Positions 7,308-16,200 of a stretch of 64,000 bases of DNA are shown here, in pieces. The DNA lies in the NCBI RefSeq assembly GCF_000297095.1, contig NZ_AEEA01000050.1, positions 139,548-203,547 of the forward strand, read 5' to 3'. The notes under the pieces are model-generated. The model did no database searches. It had not been told where the DNA came from and saw only the letters and a program-made list of their open reading frames with translations. Numbering within the stretch: position 1 is the stretch's first letter; each line of letters starts with the position of its first letter. The translations under genes and the position numbers were made by a program. The stretch is from Treponema primitia ZAS-1 (GTDB lineage Bacteria; Spirochaetota; Spirochaetia; Treponematales; Breznakiellaceae).

Positions 7308-8957
7308 TTGAACAGCGGTAAGAAAAGCAACAGTGTTGAAATCCTCGATACTACCCTCAGGGACGGAGCCCAGGGCGAAGGGATTAGCTTTTCTGTGCAG
7401 GATAAACTTGCGGTTGTCCGGGCCCTGGATGAACTGGGGGTAGCCTGGATTGAAGCGGGGAACCCCGGCAGTAATCCTAAGGATATGGAATTTTTTCGTC
7501 TCGCCGGGGAACTGCGCCTTAAAAATTCAAAGCTCTGTGCCTTCGGTTCCACCCGGAAGAAGGATCTTAAACCGGAGGCGGATCCCCAGGTAAAAAGCCT
7601 CCTCACCGCCAATACCCCCGCGGTGGTTATCTTTGGCAAAAGCTGGGACCTCCACGTTCGGGAGGTGCTCCGGGTCAGCCCGGAAGAAAATATTGCCATG
7701 ATTGCCGAGACCGCCGCCTTTTTAAAGGCCTGGGGTAAGACGCTCATCTACGATGCGGAACACTTCTTCGACGGGTGGCTCGCTAATCCGGACTACGCCC
7801 TCGCCACGGTAAAGGCGGCCATTGACGCCGGGGCGGATCGTATCGCCCTGTGTGACACCAACGGCGGCTGCTTTCCCGACACTATTGCTGAGGGTCTTAG
7901 GGCGGTACTGGCCTTGGCCGCTGCTGCGGGTAGTGAAGCCCTCATTGGCATCCACGCCCATGACGATTCGGGTTTTGCCAACGCCAATACGGCGGCGGCG
8001 GTAAAGGCCGGCGCCCGGCATATCCAGGGAACCCTGGTGGGTTTTGGAGAACGCTGCGGGAACACGAGCCTTGCGGCGGTGATCCCCAGCATTGAGATTA
8101 AGCTTGGCTATCCCTGCCTTCCCGCGGGAAAACTGGAACTGCTCTGCGATACGACCAGGGCGGTGGCGGAGATCGCCAATGTTTCGGTGCCCGACAATCT
8201 GCCCTACGTCGGCGCCCATGCCTTTTCCCATAAGGCGGGGATGCACGCCGATGCTATCATCAAGATCCGTGAGTCCTTTGAGCATATCGATCCCGCCCTG
8301 GTGGGGAACGACCGTCATTTCCTTATGAGCGAAGTCGGGGGCCGGTCTGCCATCGCCGAGCGTGCAAAAAAGATAGATCCTTCTATTACAAAGGATCATC
8401 CGGTAACCGCAGCGCTTGCGAATAAGCTGAAAAAACTGGAAGCCGAGGGCTGGCAGTTTGAAGGGGCCGATGGCAGCTTTGAACTTCTGGTACGCAGGGA
8501 ACTTGTAGCCCAGTTTCCCGAGCGGCACGCAACATTGCTGCCCGAACCTCTTTTCAGTATCGAAGCCTATAGGGTGGTGAGCGAACACCCCACCGGGGAG
8601 ACCCTGGCCTGTTCCCACGCCTGGGTCAAGGTTCTGGTGGACGGCCAGCACGAAATTGCCGCCGCCGAAGGGGACGGGCCGGTGAACGCCATGGACGGCG
8701 CCCTGCGCCGCGCCTTAACCCGGTTCTACCCGGAGCTGGAAAAGGTGCGCCTTTCGGACTACAAGGTCCGGGTTATCGACGGCATTGAGGCTACCGCAGC
8801 AAAGGTGCGGGTTCTCATCGAATCCACCGACGGGGTCAACGTTTGGACCACCGTGGGGGTTTCTGCGGATATTATCGACGCCAGCCGCGCGGCATTGGTG
8901 GATTCTATAGAATACAAATTGATTGGGGATATGGAAAAGGAGAATAATGATGAGTAA
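7308..8957 (+). CDS. cimA: (R)-citramalate synthase
   Basis: About 549 residues. Condenses acetyl-CoA and pyruvate to citramalate, giving 2-ketobutyrate for isoleucine without threonine deaminase. It carries EILDTTLRDGAQGEGISFSV, the CimA-specific GAQGEGISF variant of the LeuA motif, then HAHDDSGFANANTAAAV, GFGERCGNTSLAAV and a LeuA-type C-terminal regulatory domain. Start: no ATG lies in frame after the leuA stop; TTG 7308 has GGAG 13 nt upstream, and a GTG at 7233 inside leuA is the alternative. The downstream leuB start overlaps its 3' end. Presence of cimA implies a pyruvate-based isoleucine pathway. Confidence 0.93.
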   Translation: MNSGKKSNSVEILDTTLRDGAQGEGISFSVQDKLAVVRALDELGVAWIEAGNPGSNPKDMEFFRLAGELRLKNSKLCAFGSTRKKDLKPEADPQVKSLLTANTPAVVIFGKSWDLHVREVLRVSPEENIAMIAETAAFLKAWGKTLIYDAEHFFDGWLANPDYALATVKAAIDAGADRIALCDTNGGCFPDTIAEGLRAVLALAAAAGSEALIGIHAHDDSGFANANTAAAVKAGARHIQGTLVGFGERCGNTSLAAVIPSIEIKLGYPCLPAGKLELLCDTTRAVAEIANVSVPDNLPYVGAHAFSHKAGMHADAIIKIRESFEHIDPALVGNDRHFLMSEVGGRSAIAERAKKIDPSITKDHPVTAALANKLKKLEAEGWQFEGADGSFELLVRRELVAQFPERHATLLPEPLFSIEAYRVVSEHPTGETLACSHAWVKVLVDGQHEIAAAEGDGPVNAMDGALRRALTRFYPELEKVRLSDYKVRVIDGIEATAAKVRVLIESTDGVNVWTTVGVSADIIDASRAALVDSIEYKLIGDMEKENNDE

Positions 8958-10089
8958 CTATTCGATAGCATTGGTACCCGGCGATGGAATAGGGCCGGAA
9001 GTGGTTTCCCTGGCCGTGGATGTTCTGGATGCGGTGGGGGATGCGTATGGCCATGTGTTTAACTATGTTGAACTCATTGCGGGCGGTAAGGCTATTGACG
9101 CCACCGGCGAACCCCTGCCGGCGGAAACCCTGGAAGCTGCCAAGCAGTGTGACGCCCTGCTCCTGGGGGCGGTGGGCGGGCCTAAGTGGGATACCCTGCC
9201 TGGCCATCTGCGGCCGGAGCGCGCCCTCCTGGGTCTGCGTTCAGGCCTGGGGGTCTACGCTAATCTCAGACCCGCGGCGCTCCTCCCCCAGCTCAGGCTT
9301 GCATGCCCCCTCAAGGATGAGGTACTTATCGCCAGTAACAGTGAGGGCAGGCCGGATTTCGATCTTCTTATCGTCCGGGAACTGACCGGGGGTCTCTACT
9401 TCGGCGAACGGGGCCGGAGCGCCGACGGTAACTCCGCCTTTGATACGGAAACCTATTCCAAAACCGAAATTGAACGGGTTCTTCGCGTAGGCTATTCCGC
9501 AGCAAAACTGCGCCGTAAGAAACTCTGCGTGGTAGACAAGGCCAATGTCCTGGAATCCTCCCGGCTGTGGCGGGAAATAAGCATAGAGATTGCCAAGGAA
9601 TACCCTGATATCGAAACGAGCTACCTTTATGTGGATAACTGCGCCATGCAGCTGATCCGCGCCCCCGGTCAGTTTGACGTGATCGTCACCTCGAACCTCT
9701 TTGGGGATATACTTTCCGACGAAGCTTCGGTGCTTACCGGCTCCATCGGTATGCTTGCCTCGGCGAGCCTTGCCGGTGCCGGGGGCGTTCCGGGCGGAGA
9801 ACCGGTGATGGGGATCTACGAGCCCATCCACGGTTCCGCTCCGGATATTGCCGGCAAGGATATCGCCAATCCCCTGGCGGCAATTCTCTCCGCAGCAATG
9901 CTGCTCCGTTATTCCTTCGGCCTGGAAAAGGAGGCCGCCGCTGTGGAGGCCGCGGTCAGCGCCGTGCTGGATTCCGGGCTGCGTACCAAGGATATTGCCG
10001 GCCGAAGCGGGACAGCGGATAAGGAAAAGATAGTTGGCACCCTGGAAATGGGGAAAGCGGTACTGAAGGCCCTGGAGGGAAAGCAATGA
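8950..10089 (+). CDS. leuB: 3-isopropylmalate dehydrogenase
   Basis: 379 residues, family length. NAD-dependent oxidative decarboxylation of 3-isopropylmalate; LeuB-type enzymes can also act on the methylmalate made in the citramalate pathway. Seen: ALVPGDGIGPEV at the N terminus, ANLRPAALLPQL, VRELTGGLYFGERG, DKANVLESSRLW, and the signature NLFGDILSDEASVLTGSIGM, then EPIHGSAPDIAGKDIANPLA. Start 8950 has AAGGAG at 7 nt; it overlaps the cimA stop by 8 bp, so translation is coupled. The isomerase subunits leuC and leuD are not in this window and must lie elsewhere. Confidence 0.96.
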   Translation: MSNYSIALVPGDGIGPEVVSLAVDVLDAVGDAYGHVFNYVELIAGGKAIDATGEPLPAETLEAAKQCDALLLGAVGGPKWDTLPGHLRPERALLGLRSGLGVYANLRPAALLPQLRLACPLKDEVLIASNSEGRPDFDLLIVRELTGGLYFGERGRSADGNSAFDTETYSKTEIERVLRVGYSAAKLRRKKLCVVDKANVLESSRLWREISIEIAKEYPDIETSYLYVDNCAMQLIRAPGQFDVIVTSNLFGDILSDEASVLTGSIGMLASASLAGAGGVPGGEPVMGIYEPIHGSAPDIAGKDIANPLAAILSAAMLLRYSFGLEKEAAAVEAAVSAVLDSGLRTKDIAGRSGTADKEKIVGTLEMGKAVLKALEGKQ

Positions 10090-10099
10090 GGAGAGAGCC

Positions 10100-11623
10100 A
10101 TGAAAAAAATACTTGCCCTGACTGCGGTCTGCTGTCTGTTTGCCGGTGTCTTGGCCGCCGAACCGATGCGGGACCGGGATTACAATGGGGGTCCGATCCC
10201 GGTGGAGGATGCCGAAACAGGATCCTATTACGTATCGGTCCGGGGAAGCGATGACCAGGATGGGTTGGGGGAAGACCGGGCGTTTAAGACTCTGCGAAAA
10301 GCCGTAGACGCTGCCAAGAACAGTAATACTAAACGCATAACCATTATTGGTATTCTGGATGACAAGAGTGAGGCCGCCGGAAACGGGGAAAGCGTTTTTG
10401 CCATCGGCGATTGCGGGCCGGATGAAATCCTTATCACCGGTACCGGAGATGGCGAGCAGGCAGCGGAACTGCGGGGAGGCAAGGAGAAAAGGGTTCTGGA
10501 AATTTATGGCCCCGCAAAATTACGTTTTGAGTATATTACCGTTTCCGGGGGAAATACGGATTCTATCGGGGGCGGCATCTTTTTTGAGAACAGCGCGGAA
10601 CTGACCCTGGGAACCGGTGTTGTGGTGCGGGACAACCATGCTTCCGAAGGCGGCGGCCTTTATGGGCTTACGGCGAATCTGTACCTGCGCGGCAACGCGG
10701 CCATTCGCAATAATACGGTCAGCACCGATGAAGCCGGGGGGATTCTGCTGCGCTCGGGCAGCTTCTTTATGGGGGATAACGCAGAGGTAAGCGGCAACAC
10801 CGGCGGCGGGATCGTTGCTTGGGGAAGCTCTGTAACCATTGAGGGGGATGCCCGTATCAGCAATAATAGCTGCGAATATATAGCCGCCGGGCTCTGTCTG
10901 TATATAAGTTCGGATGTCATTTTACGGGGAAATGCCGCGGTGACCGGAAATACGGCCGGTCAATCAGGGGGCGGCATAGGCGGTATCCAGTCGGTATTCG
11001 TCATGCTTGAAAATTCACGGATAAGTAATAATACTGCGGTTCATGATGGCGGCGGATTATATTTTGTTGACTCGGAAATTTATGTTTCCGGTAATGCGGA
11101 GATCACCGGGAACAGCGCGGAAAACGACGGCGGGGGAATCTACGCCCACGACTCGGTCCTGGCGGTACGGGGCGCTTCGCGGATCGCTGAAAACAGCGCC
11201 GGTGATGACGGCGGCGGGATATATATTACCGGTACGGAGTTTTTCCTGGGAGAAAGCGCCTCAATTGAGGATAATGAAGCGGCCTGCGGCGGTGGAGTAT
11301 GTTCCGAATTGGGCGCTTACAGTACCATGGAGGATAACTCGGTAGTACAGGGCAATAGTTCTTCGGAACAGGGCGGCGGCGGCCTGTGCGTGGGTATCAA
11401 TGCGTTCATGATCATGAAGGGCGGCATTGTACGGAACAACGAAGCTGTTTACGGCGGCGGCGTCTATATAGAGGGAGGCGGATTCAAACATTCCGGGGGT
11501 ATCATCTCCGATAATAATGCTGAGTCCGGCGGCGGCGTATTCCGGAGAAGCGGCGTTTTTAACCAAACTAAGGGAATACTTCAGGATAATGCTCCGGATG
11601 ATTTTGCGGAATCTTCCGAATAA
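10100..11623 (+). CDS. Secreted parallel beta-helix protein with Pmp-like repeats
   Basis: 507 residues with a Sec signal peptide (MKKILALTAVCCLFAGVLA, cleavage near AAEP). After a DUF1565-like N-terminal stretch (YYVSVRGSDDQDGLGEDRAF) it consists of about ten imperfect ~25-residue units of the form NSAxxDGGGIYxxxSxxxxxGxAxIxxN, typical of right-handed beta-helices and of chlamydial polymorphic outer-membrane repeats. No transporter domain or lipobox is visible, so it is periplasmic or surface-exposed. It sits between leuB (10 nt) and ilvD (16 nt) with its own GGAGAG ribosome site, an unexpected place for a surface protein. Its repeats resemble those in the lipoprotein at 61329. Function unknown. 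Confidence 0.85.
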   Translation: MKKILALTAVCCLFAGVLAAEPMRDRDYNGGPIPVEDAETGSYYVSVRGSDDQDGLGEDRAFKTLRKAVDAAKNSNTKRITIIGILDDKSEAAGNGESVFAIGDCGPDEILITGTGDGEQAAELRGGKEKRVLEIYGPAKLRFEYITVSGGNTDSIGGGIFFENSAELTLGTGVVVRDNHASEGGGLYGLTANLYLRGNAAIRNNTVSTDEAGGILLRSGSFFMGDNAEVSGNTGGGIVAWGSSVTIEGDARISNNSCEYIAAGLCLYISSDVILRGNAAVTGNTAGQSGGGIGGIQSVFVMLENSRISNNTAVHDGGGLYFVDSEIYVSGNAEITGNSAENDGGGIYAHDSVLAVRGASRIAENSAGDDGGGIYITGTEFFLGESASIEDNEAACGGGVCSELGAYSTMEDNSVVQGNSSSEQGGGGLCVGINAFMIMKGGIVRNNEAVYGGGVYIEGGGFKHSGGIISDNNAESGGGVFRRSGVFNQTKGILQDNAPDDFAESSE

Positions 11624-11639
11624 GTACAAGGATATTAAT

Positions 11640-13295
11640 ATGCGCAGTGATATTGTTAACAAGGGTGTGGCTAAGGCTCCCCATCGGTCTCTGTTTAAAG
11701 CCATGGGCTTTATAGATGAAGAATTTAACCGGCCATTGATCGGCATTGCGGTTGCCAAGAGCGAAATTGTTCCGGGACATATGCACCTGGATACCATAGC
11801 CAAGGCCGCTGCCGACGGAGTGCGGGAAGCCGGCGGTGTTCCCGTACAGTTCCCCGTGATCGGTGTCTGCGACGGTATCGCCATGGGCCACGAAGGTATG
11901 CGTTATTCCCTGGTAACCCGGGAACTTATCGCCGATTCCATCGAATGTATGGTCATGGCCCACGGCTTTGACGCGGTGATTTACATCCCAAACTGCGACA
12001 AGATCGTTCCGGGTATGCTCATGGCTGCCGCCCGGATCAATCTACCCGGGGTCTTTGTTTCCGGGGGCCCCATGCTGGCGGGAAAGAAGGACGGCAAGAC
12101 CCTTACCCTTACTACCATGTTCGAGGCGGTAGGGGCCGTAGGCGCGGGCAAGATGGATGAGGCGGAACTCTACGCCCTGGAAGAGGCAGCCTGTCCGGGC
12201 TGTGGTTCCTGTTCGGGGATGTTCACCGCCAACTCTATGAACTGCGTTACTGAAGCCCTGGGAATGGCCCTGTCCGGTAACGGCACTATCCCTGCGGTGA
12301 TGGGTGAACGGCTCCGGCTTGCCAAGCGGACCGGCTTTCTGGTAATGGATGTATTGAAGAAGGATATCAGACCGCGGTCGATAATGACCGAACGGGCCTT
12401 CATGAACGCCCTTGCCATGGACATGGCCCTGGGCTGTTCCACCAATACCGCCCTGCACCTTCCCGCCATAGCCCATGAAGCGGGGTTTAAGCTGGACCTG
12501 GATCTCCTCAATAAAGTGAGCGCTGTTACGCCAAACCTCTGCAGGCTTGCCCCTGCGGGTTCCGATGCCATGGAGGATCTTCAGGCAGCCGGGGGCATTC
12601 CGGCGGTATTTAAGGAGCTGAGTAAAAAAGCCCTGGTAGATCTCAGGGCCCCAACGGTCTACGGCATTCTGGAAGACGTGGTGAAAAATGCAGTGAACAG
12701 GGATACTAATATTATCCGGCCCCTGGAAAATCCCTATTCCGCCACCGGCGGCCTTGCCGCGCTGCGCGGAAACCTTGCCCCCGATGGATCGGTGGTAAAG
12801 CGCAGCGCCGTTGCCCCGTCAATGCTCAAACATTCAGGCCCTGCCAGGATCTTCAACGCCGAAGAAGAGGCCTTTGACGCCATTATGGGGGCAAAGATAA
12901 AACCCGGGGACGTGATCGTCATCCGGTACGAAGGGCCCCGGGGCGGTCCGGGGATGAAGGAGATGCTCGCCCCCACAGGCGCCCTGGCCGGCATGGGCCT
13001 GGACGACAAGGTGGCGCTCATCACCGACGGCCGTTTTTCCGGAGCTACCAAGGGCGCTGCCATAGGCCACGTTTCCCCGGAGGCCGCCGACGGCGGAGTT
13101 ATCGGCCTTTTGCAGGAGGGAGACATTATCGATATAGACATAGATGCCCGCAGTATTAGTGTAAAGCTCAGCGAAGGCGAACTTGCCAAACGGCGGGAGG
13201 TATGGAAACCCCTGCCCCCAAAGGTACAAACCGGCTATCTGGCCCGCTACGCTAAACAGGTGAGTTCCGCCGCATCAGGCGCGGTGTTTAAGTAG
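11640..13295 (+). CDS. ilvD: Dihydroxy-acid dehydratase
   Basis: 551 residues. Fe-S enzyme dehydrating 2,3-dihydroxy-isovalerate and -methylvalerate to the 2-oxo acids. Cluster ligands are visible in YIPNCDKIVPGMLMAA and CPGCGSCSGMFTANSMNC, together with GHMHLDTIAKAA and the C-terminal GPRGGPGMKEMLAPTGAL and ITDGRFSGATKG signatures. The frame is open further upstream, but ATG 11640 gives the family-standard start (MRSDIVNKGVAKAPHRSLF) with an AAGGA site upstream and clears the preceding gene by 16 nt. Confidence 0.96.
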   Translation: MRSDIVNKGVAKAPHRSLFKAMGFIDEEFNRPLIGIAVAKSEIVPGHMHLDTIAKAAADGVREAGGVPVQFPVIGVCDGIAMGHEGMRYSLVTRELIADSIECMVMAHGFDAVIYIPNCDKIVPGMLMAAARINLPGVFVSGGPMLAGKKDGKTLTLTTMFEAVGAVGAGKMDEAELYALEEAACPGCGSCSGMFTANSMNCVTEALGMALSGNGTIPAVMGERLRLAKRTGFLVMDVLKKDIRPRSIMTERAFMNALAMDMALGCSTNTALHLPAIAHEAGFKLDLDLLNKVSAVTPNLCRLAPAGSDAMEDLQAAGGIPAVFKELSKKALVDLRAPTVYGILEDVVKNAVNRDTNIIRPLENPYSATGGLAALRGNLAPDGSVVKRSAVAPSMLKHSGPARIFNAEEEAFDAIMGAKIKPGDVIVIRYEGPRGGPGMKEMLAPTGALAGMGLDDKVALITDGRFSGATKGAAIGHVSPEAADGGVIGLLQEGDIIDIDIDARSISVKLSEGELAKRREVWKPLPPKVQTGYLARYAKQVSSAASGAVFK

Positions 13296-13305
13296 GAGTT
13301 ACAGC

Positions 13306-15114
13306 ATGCAGTATATTGGAGCGAGGATCCTTATCGAGGCCCTGATTGAACAGGGTGTGGATACGGTGTTTGGATATCCCGGCGGAGCGGTTCTGTTTAT
13401 CTACGATGAATTGTACAAACACCGGGACCGGATACAACATATCCTGGTAGGCCATGAACAGCATGCCGCCCACGCGGCGGACGGATATGCCCGGTCCAGC
13501 GGAAAAGTCGGGGTATGTATCGCCACCTCCGGCCCCGGCGCAACGAACCTGGTAACCGGTATTGCCACCGCCGCTATGGACTCGGTACCCATGGTGGCGA
13601 TCACCGGGAATGTGTCCACCAATCTGCTTGGCAAGGACAGCTTTCAGGAAGTGGATATCGCCGGGATAACCATGCCCGTGGTTAAACACAATTGGATAGT
13701 AAAGGATGTAAACGCCCTGGCAGAAACGGTGCGGGAAGCTTTTATCGTAGCACAGTCCGGAAGGCCGGGCCCGGTGCTTATCGACATCCCCAAGGATATT
13801 ACCGCTGCGCTGGGGGAATGGATTCCCCTGAGATCCAACGGGAAGGGGCCGATAAAAAACATCGAGTCCATTTCTGCGGATAAGCTGGCGGCCGGTATCA
13901 TTCCTGAAGGGGCAGACCCTTCGGAGATACGCGGGGAAGATGAGGTCCTGAGCGCCCGGGCCCGCCGGCTGGTAACCAGAAACCGGCGTCCCACTTTTAC
14001 TGATGAAGATATCGATCGAGCAGTATCGCTGTTCCGGGAAGCCAAGCGGCCGATGATCTACGCCGGAGGCGGGGTGATAATCTCCGATGCTTCCGGGGAA
14101 CTCACCCAGCTTGCGGAGCGGCTTAATGCTCCGGTGGCCTTAAGCCTCATGGGGGTAGGGGCCTTCCCCAGGGAGCACCGGCTCTATACGGGGCTCATCG
14201 GTATGCATGGAACCGTAGCCTCCAACAAGGCGGTGCAGAAGGCGGATCTCCTTATCGCTGTGGGGGCCCGCTTTTCCGACCGGGTTACCAGCAGTGCGGA
14301 TCATTTCGCCAAGGGTGCAAAGATTCTCCATTTTGATATCGATCCGGCCGAGGTAAACAAAAATGTCGGGGCCCATGCATGGGTTGTGGGGGACATAAAA
14401 AAAATAATAGCAAAACTGTTGAAGGTTCTTCCTCAGCATATAAAAACCGATTGGGAAGGGAATATAGAAAAGTGGAAGGAAAAAATTCCAAAGGCCCATC
14501 ATAGCAGCAGCAGTATCCTTCACCCCCGGTTCATCATTGAGGAAACCGCCAAACGTCTGGGCTACGATGCCATTGTTGCCACCGACGTGGGGCAGCACCA
14601 GATTTGGACAGCCCAGTTCTATCCATTTACCCGGCCCCGATCCTTTCTTACATCAGGCGGGCTTGGAACCATGGGCTTCGGACTGGGGGCCGCCATTGGC
14701 GCAAAGCTTGCCAACCCTAAGCGGCCCACGGTGCTGTTCACCGGAGACGGTTCCTTCAGGATGAATTGCGGAGAGCTGGCAACCCTCAGCAGTTATCAAA
14801 TTCCCATACTCATTGTTATCATTAATAACACGGTGCTTGGCATGGTCCGGCAGTGGCAGACTCTTTTTTACGAGGAACGGTATTCCGAGACTATCCTGGA
14901 CAGACCGCCGGATTTTGTAAAACTTGCGGATGCCTACGGGCTTAGGGGTTACCACGCGGAAAACGAGAGGACCTTTATTGAAGCCCTTGATTTTGCTATG
15001 AAGGATCTTAGTTCCGGGCTTAGCGCCCTGATAGATGCCCGTATTAATAGGGATGAAAAGGTTCTCCCCATGGTACCCGGCGGCAGGCCCATTGATGAGC
15101 AGATTTTGATATGA
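13306..15114 (+). CDS. ilvB: Acetolactate synthase large (catalytic) subunit
   Basis: 602 residues. TPP- and FAD-dependent condensation of pyruvate with pyruvate or 2-oxobutyrate. N-terminal PYR domain: VFGYPGGAVLFIYDEL and HEQHAAHAADGYARSSGKVG with the catalytic Glu; C-terminal TPP motif GDGSFRMNCGELATL ending in NNTVLGMVRQWQ. The stretch between IDIPKDI and RPMIYAGGGV is about 82 residues, roughly twice the usual linker, and includes a charged segment (SEIRGEDEVLSARARRLVTR). Last biosynthetic gene of the operon; apbE overlaps it by 4 bp (ATGA), so apbE is translationally coupled. Confidence 0.95.
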   Translation: MQYIGARILIEALIEQGVDTVFGYPGGAVLFIYDELYKHRDRIQHILVGHEQHAAHAADGYARSSGKVGVCIATSGPGATNLVTGIATAAMDSVPMVAITGNVSTNLLGKDSFQEVDIAGITMPVVKHNWIVKDVNALAETVREAFIVAQSGRPGPVLIDIPKDITAALGEWIPLRSNGKGPIKNIESISADKLAAGIIPEGADPSEIRGEDEVLSARARRLVTRNRRPTFTDEDIDRAVSLFREAKRPMIYAGGGVIISDASGELTQLAERLNAPVALSLMGVGAFPREHRLYTGLIGMHGTVASNKAVQKADLLIAVGARFSDRVTSSADHFAKGAKILHFDIDPAEVNKNVGAHAWVVGDIKKIIAKLLKVLPQHIKTDWEGNIEKWKEKIPKAHHSSSSILHPRFIIEETAKRLGYDAIVATDVGQHQIWTAQFYPFTRPRSFLTSGGLGTMGFGLGAAIGAKLANPKRPTVLFTGDGSFRMNCGELATLSSYQIPILIVIINNTVLGMVRQWQTLFYEERYSETILDRPPDFVKLADAYGLRGYHAENERTFIEALDFAMKDLSSGLSALIDARINRDEKVLPMVPGGRPIDEQILI

Positions 15115-16136
15115 GATCTACACAAAGGATCGGATGTCTCCTATGCTTCATACTGATACTGTTCCCGGGCTGCTCCAAGCCTGTTCCGTCCCAGTCCGAA
15201 TTTATATTAGGTACGGTCTGTTCAGTCAGCCTCTATGACCGCGGCAGGCAAAGTGTGTACCGGGAAATATTTGACCGCCTGCGGGAAATAGAAAGCATGA
15301 TGAGCGCCAATATAGAGAATTCTGATCTGGGGCGGATTAACCGCGCCTCCGGTATTGAAGCTGTGGCGGTACATTCGGACACCATTACGGTACTCAAACG
15401 TGCTGTGCACTTTGCGGAACTATCGGATGGCGCCTTTGATCCCAGTATAGGTCCTTTAGTAAAGCTGTGGGGTATTGGTTCTGACGCCGAGCGGGTTCCT
15501 GCGGAACATGAAATAGCCCGGGTCCTCCCCCTGGTCAATTGGAAAGATATTGTTATTGACGAGACCGCCTCCACGGTGTTTCTTAAGCAGCCGGGTATGG
15601 GCCTTGATCTGGGGGCTATTGCCAAGGGCTATGCTGCGGATGAAGCTGTACGGATCGTTCGGGCAGCCGGGATAAAGCGGGCGCTCATCGACCTTGGGGG
15701 GAACATCCTCGTTTACGGCGCCAAGCGGGACCACAGCCCCTGGCGGGTGGGGATTCAGAATCCCCTGGAGGGGCGGGGCGCCTATTTCGGTATAGCGGAG
15801 GTCGAAAACAAAACCCTGGTAACATCCGGTGTCTATGAGCGATTTTTCGAGTCCGATGGTAAGCGCTATCACCACATCCTTTCTACCCGGGACGGGTATC
15901 CGGTAGACCAGGGCCTCCTTTCGGTAACAATTATCGGCCAGAGCTCTATAGACGCTGACGCCCTCTCCACAACCCTTTTTGCCCTGGGTTATGAAAAGGG
16001 CAGTATCCTCCTGGAATCTCTGGATAATACGGAGGTCATTTTTGTTTTTGCGGATCTGAGCGTCCGGGGCACATCCGGGGCTTTTGAACATTTTACCCTG
16101 ACCGATGATGATTTTAAGATAATGGGTGGATTTTAA
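15111..16136 (+). CDS. apbE: ApbE-family FAD:protein FMN transferase, lipoprotein
   Basis: 341 residues. Covalently attaches FMN from FAD to a Thr/Ser in FMN-binding domains, in the periplasm. The N terminus is a lipoprotein signal (hydrophobic run then LFPGC, Cys about 21), so it is probably membrane-anchored. Family motifs are intact: FDPSIGPLVKLWGIG, GLDLGAIAKGYAADEA, KRALIDLGGNILVYG, TSGVYERFFESDGKRYHHIL and the Mg/FAD region SSIDADALSTTLFALG. It overlaps ilvB by 4 bp but is functionally linked to the next genes: a likely substrate, the FMN-binding lipoprotein, is encoded at 17273. Confidence 0.95.
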   Translation: MRSTQRIGCLLCFILILFPGCSKPVPSQSEFILGTVCSVSLYDRGRQSVYREIFDRLREIESMMSANIENSDLGRINRASGIEAVAVHSDTITVLKRAVHFAELSDGAFDPSIGPLVKLWGIGSDAERVPAEHEIARVLPLVNWKDIVIDETASTVFLKQPGMGLDLGAIAKGYAADEAVRIVRAAGIKRALIDLGGNILVYGAKRDHSPWRVGIQNPLEGRGAYFGIAEVENKTLVTSGVYERFFESDGKRYHHILSTRDGYPVDQGLLSVTIIGQSSIDADALSTTLFALGYEKGSILLESLDNTEVIFVFADLSVRGTSGAFEHFTLTDDDFKIMGGF

Positions 16137-16157
16137 GATAAATGGTAGAAATTTGTG

Positions 16158-16163
16158 TATAAT
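16158..16163 (+). promoter_or_regulatory. Putative -10 box for the LsrB-like sensory operon
   Basis: TATAAT preceded by TTGTG, 37 nt before the ATG at 16201, which has a strong TTTGGAGGAAAGG site. No convincing -35 at 16-18 bp. If used, it lets the sensory genes be transcribed apart from the ilv-leu operon. Confidence 0.45.
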
Positions 16164-16200
16164 GGGGATATCATTAATGAGATCGTTTGGAGGAAAGGAT

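Noticed and set aside
7722..10101. Long antisense frames (309 and 286 codons) opposite cimA and leuB
   Set aside because: Shadow frames of well-supported genes; no motifs, no promoters.
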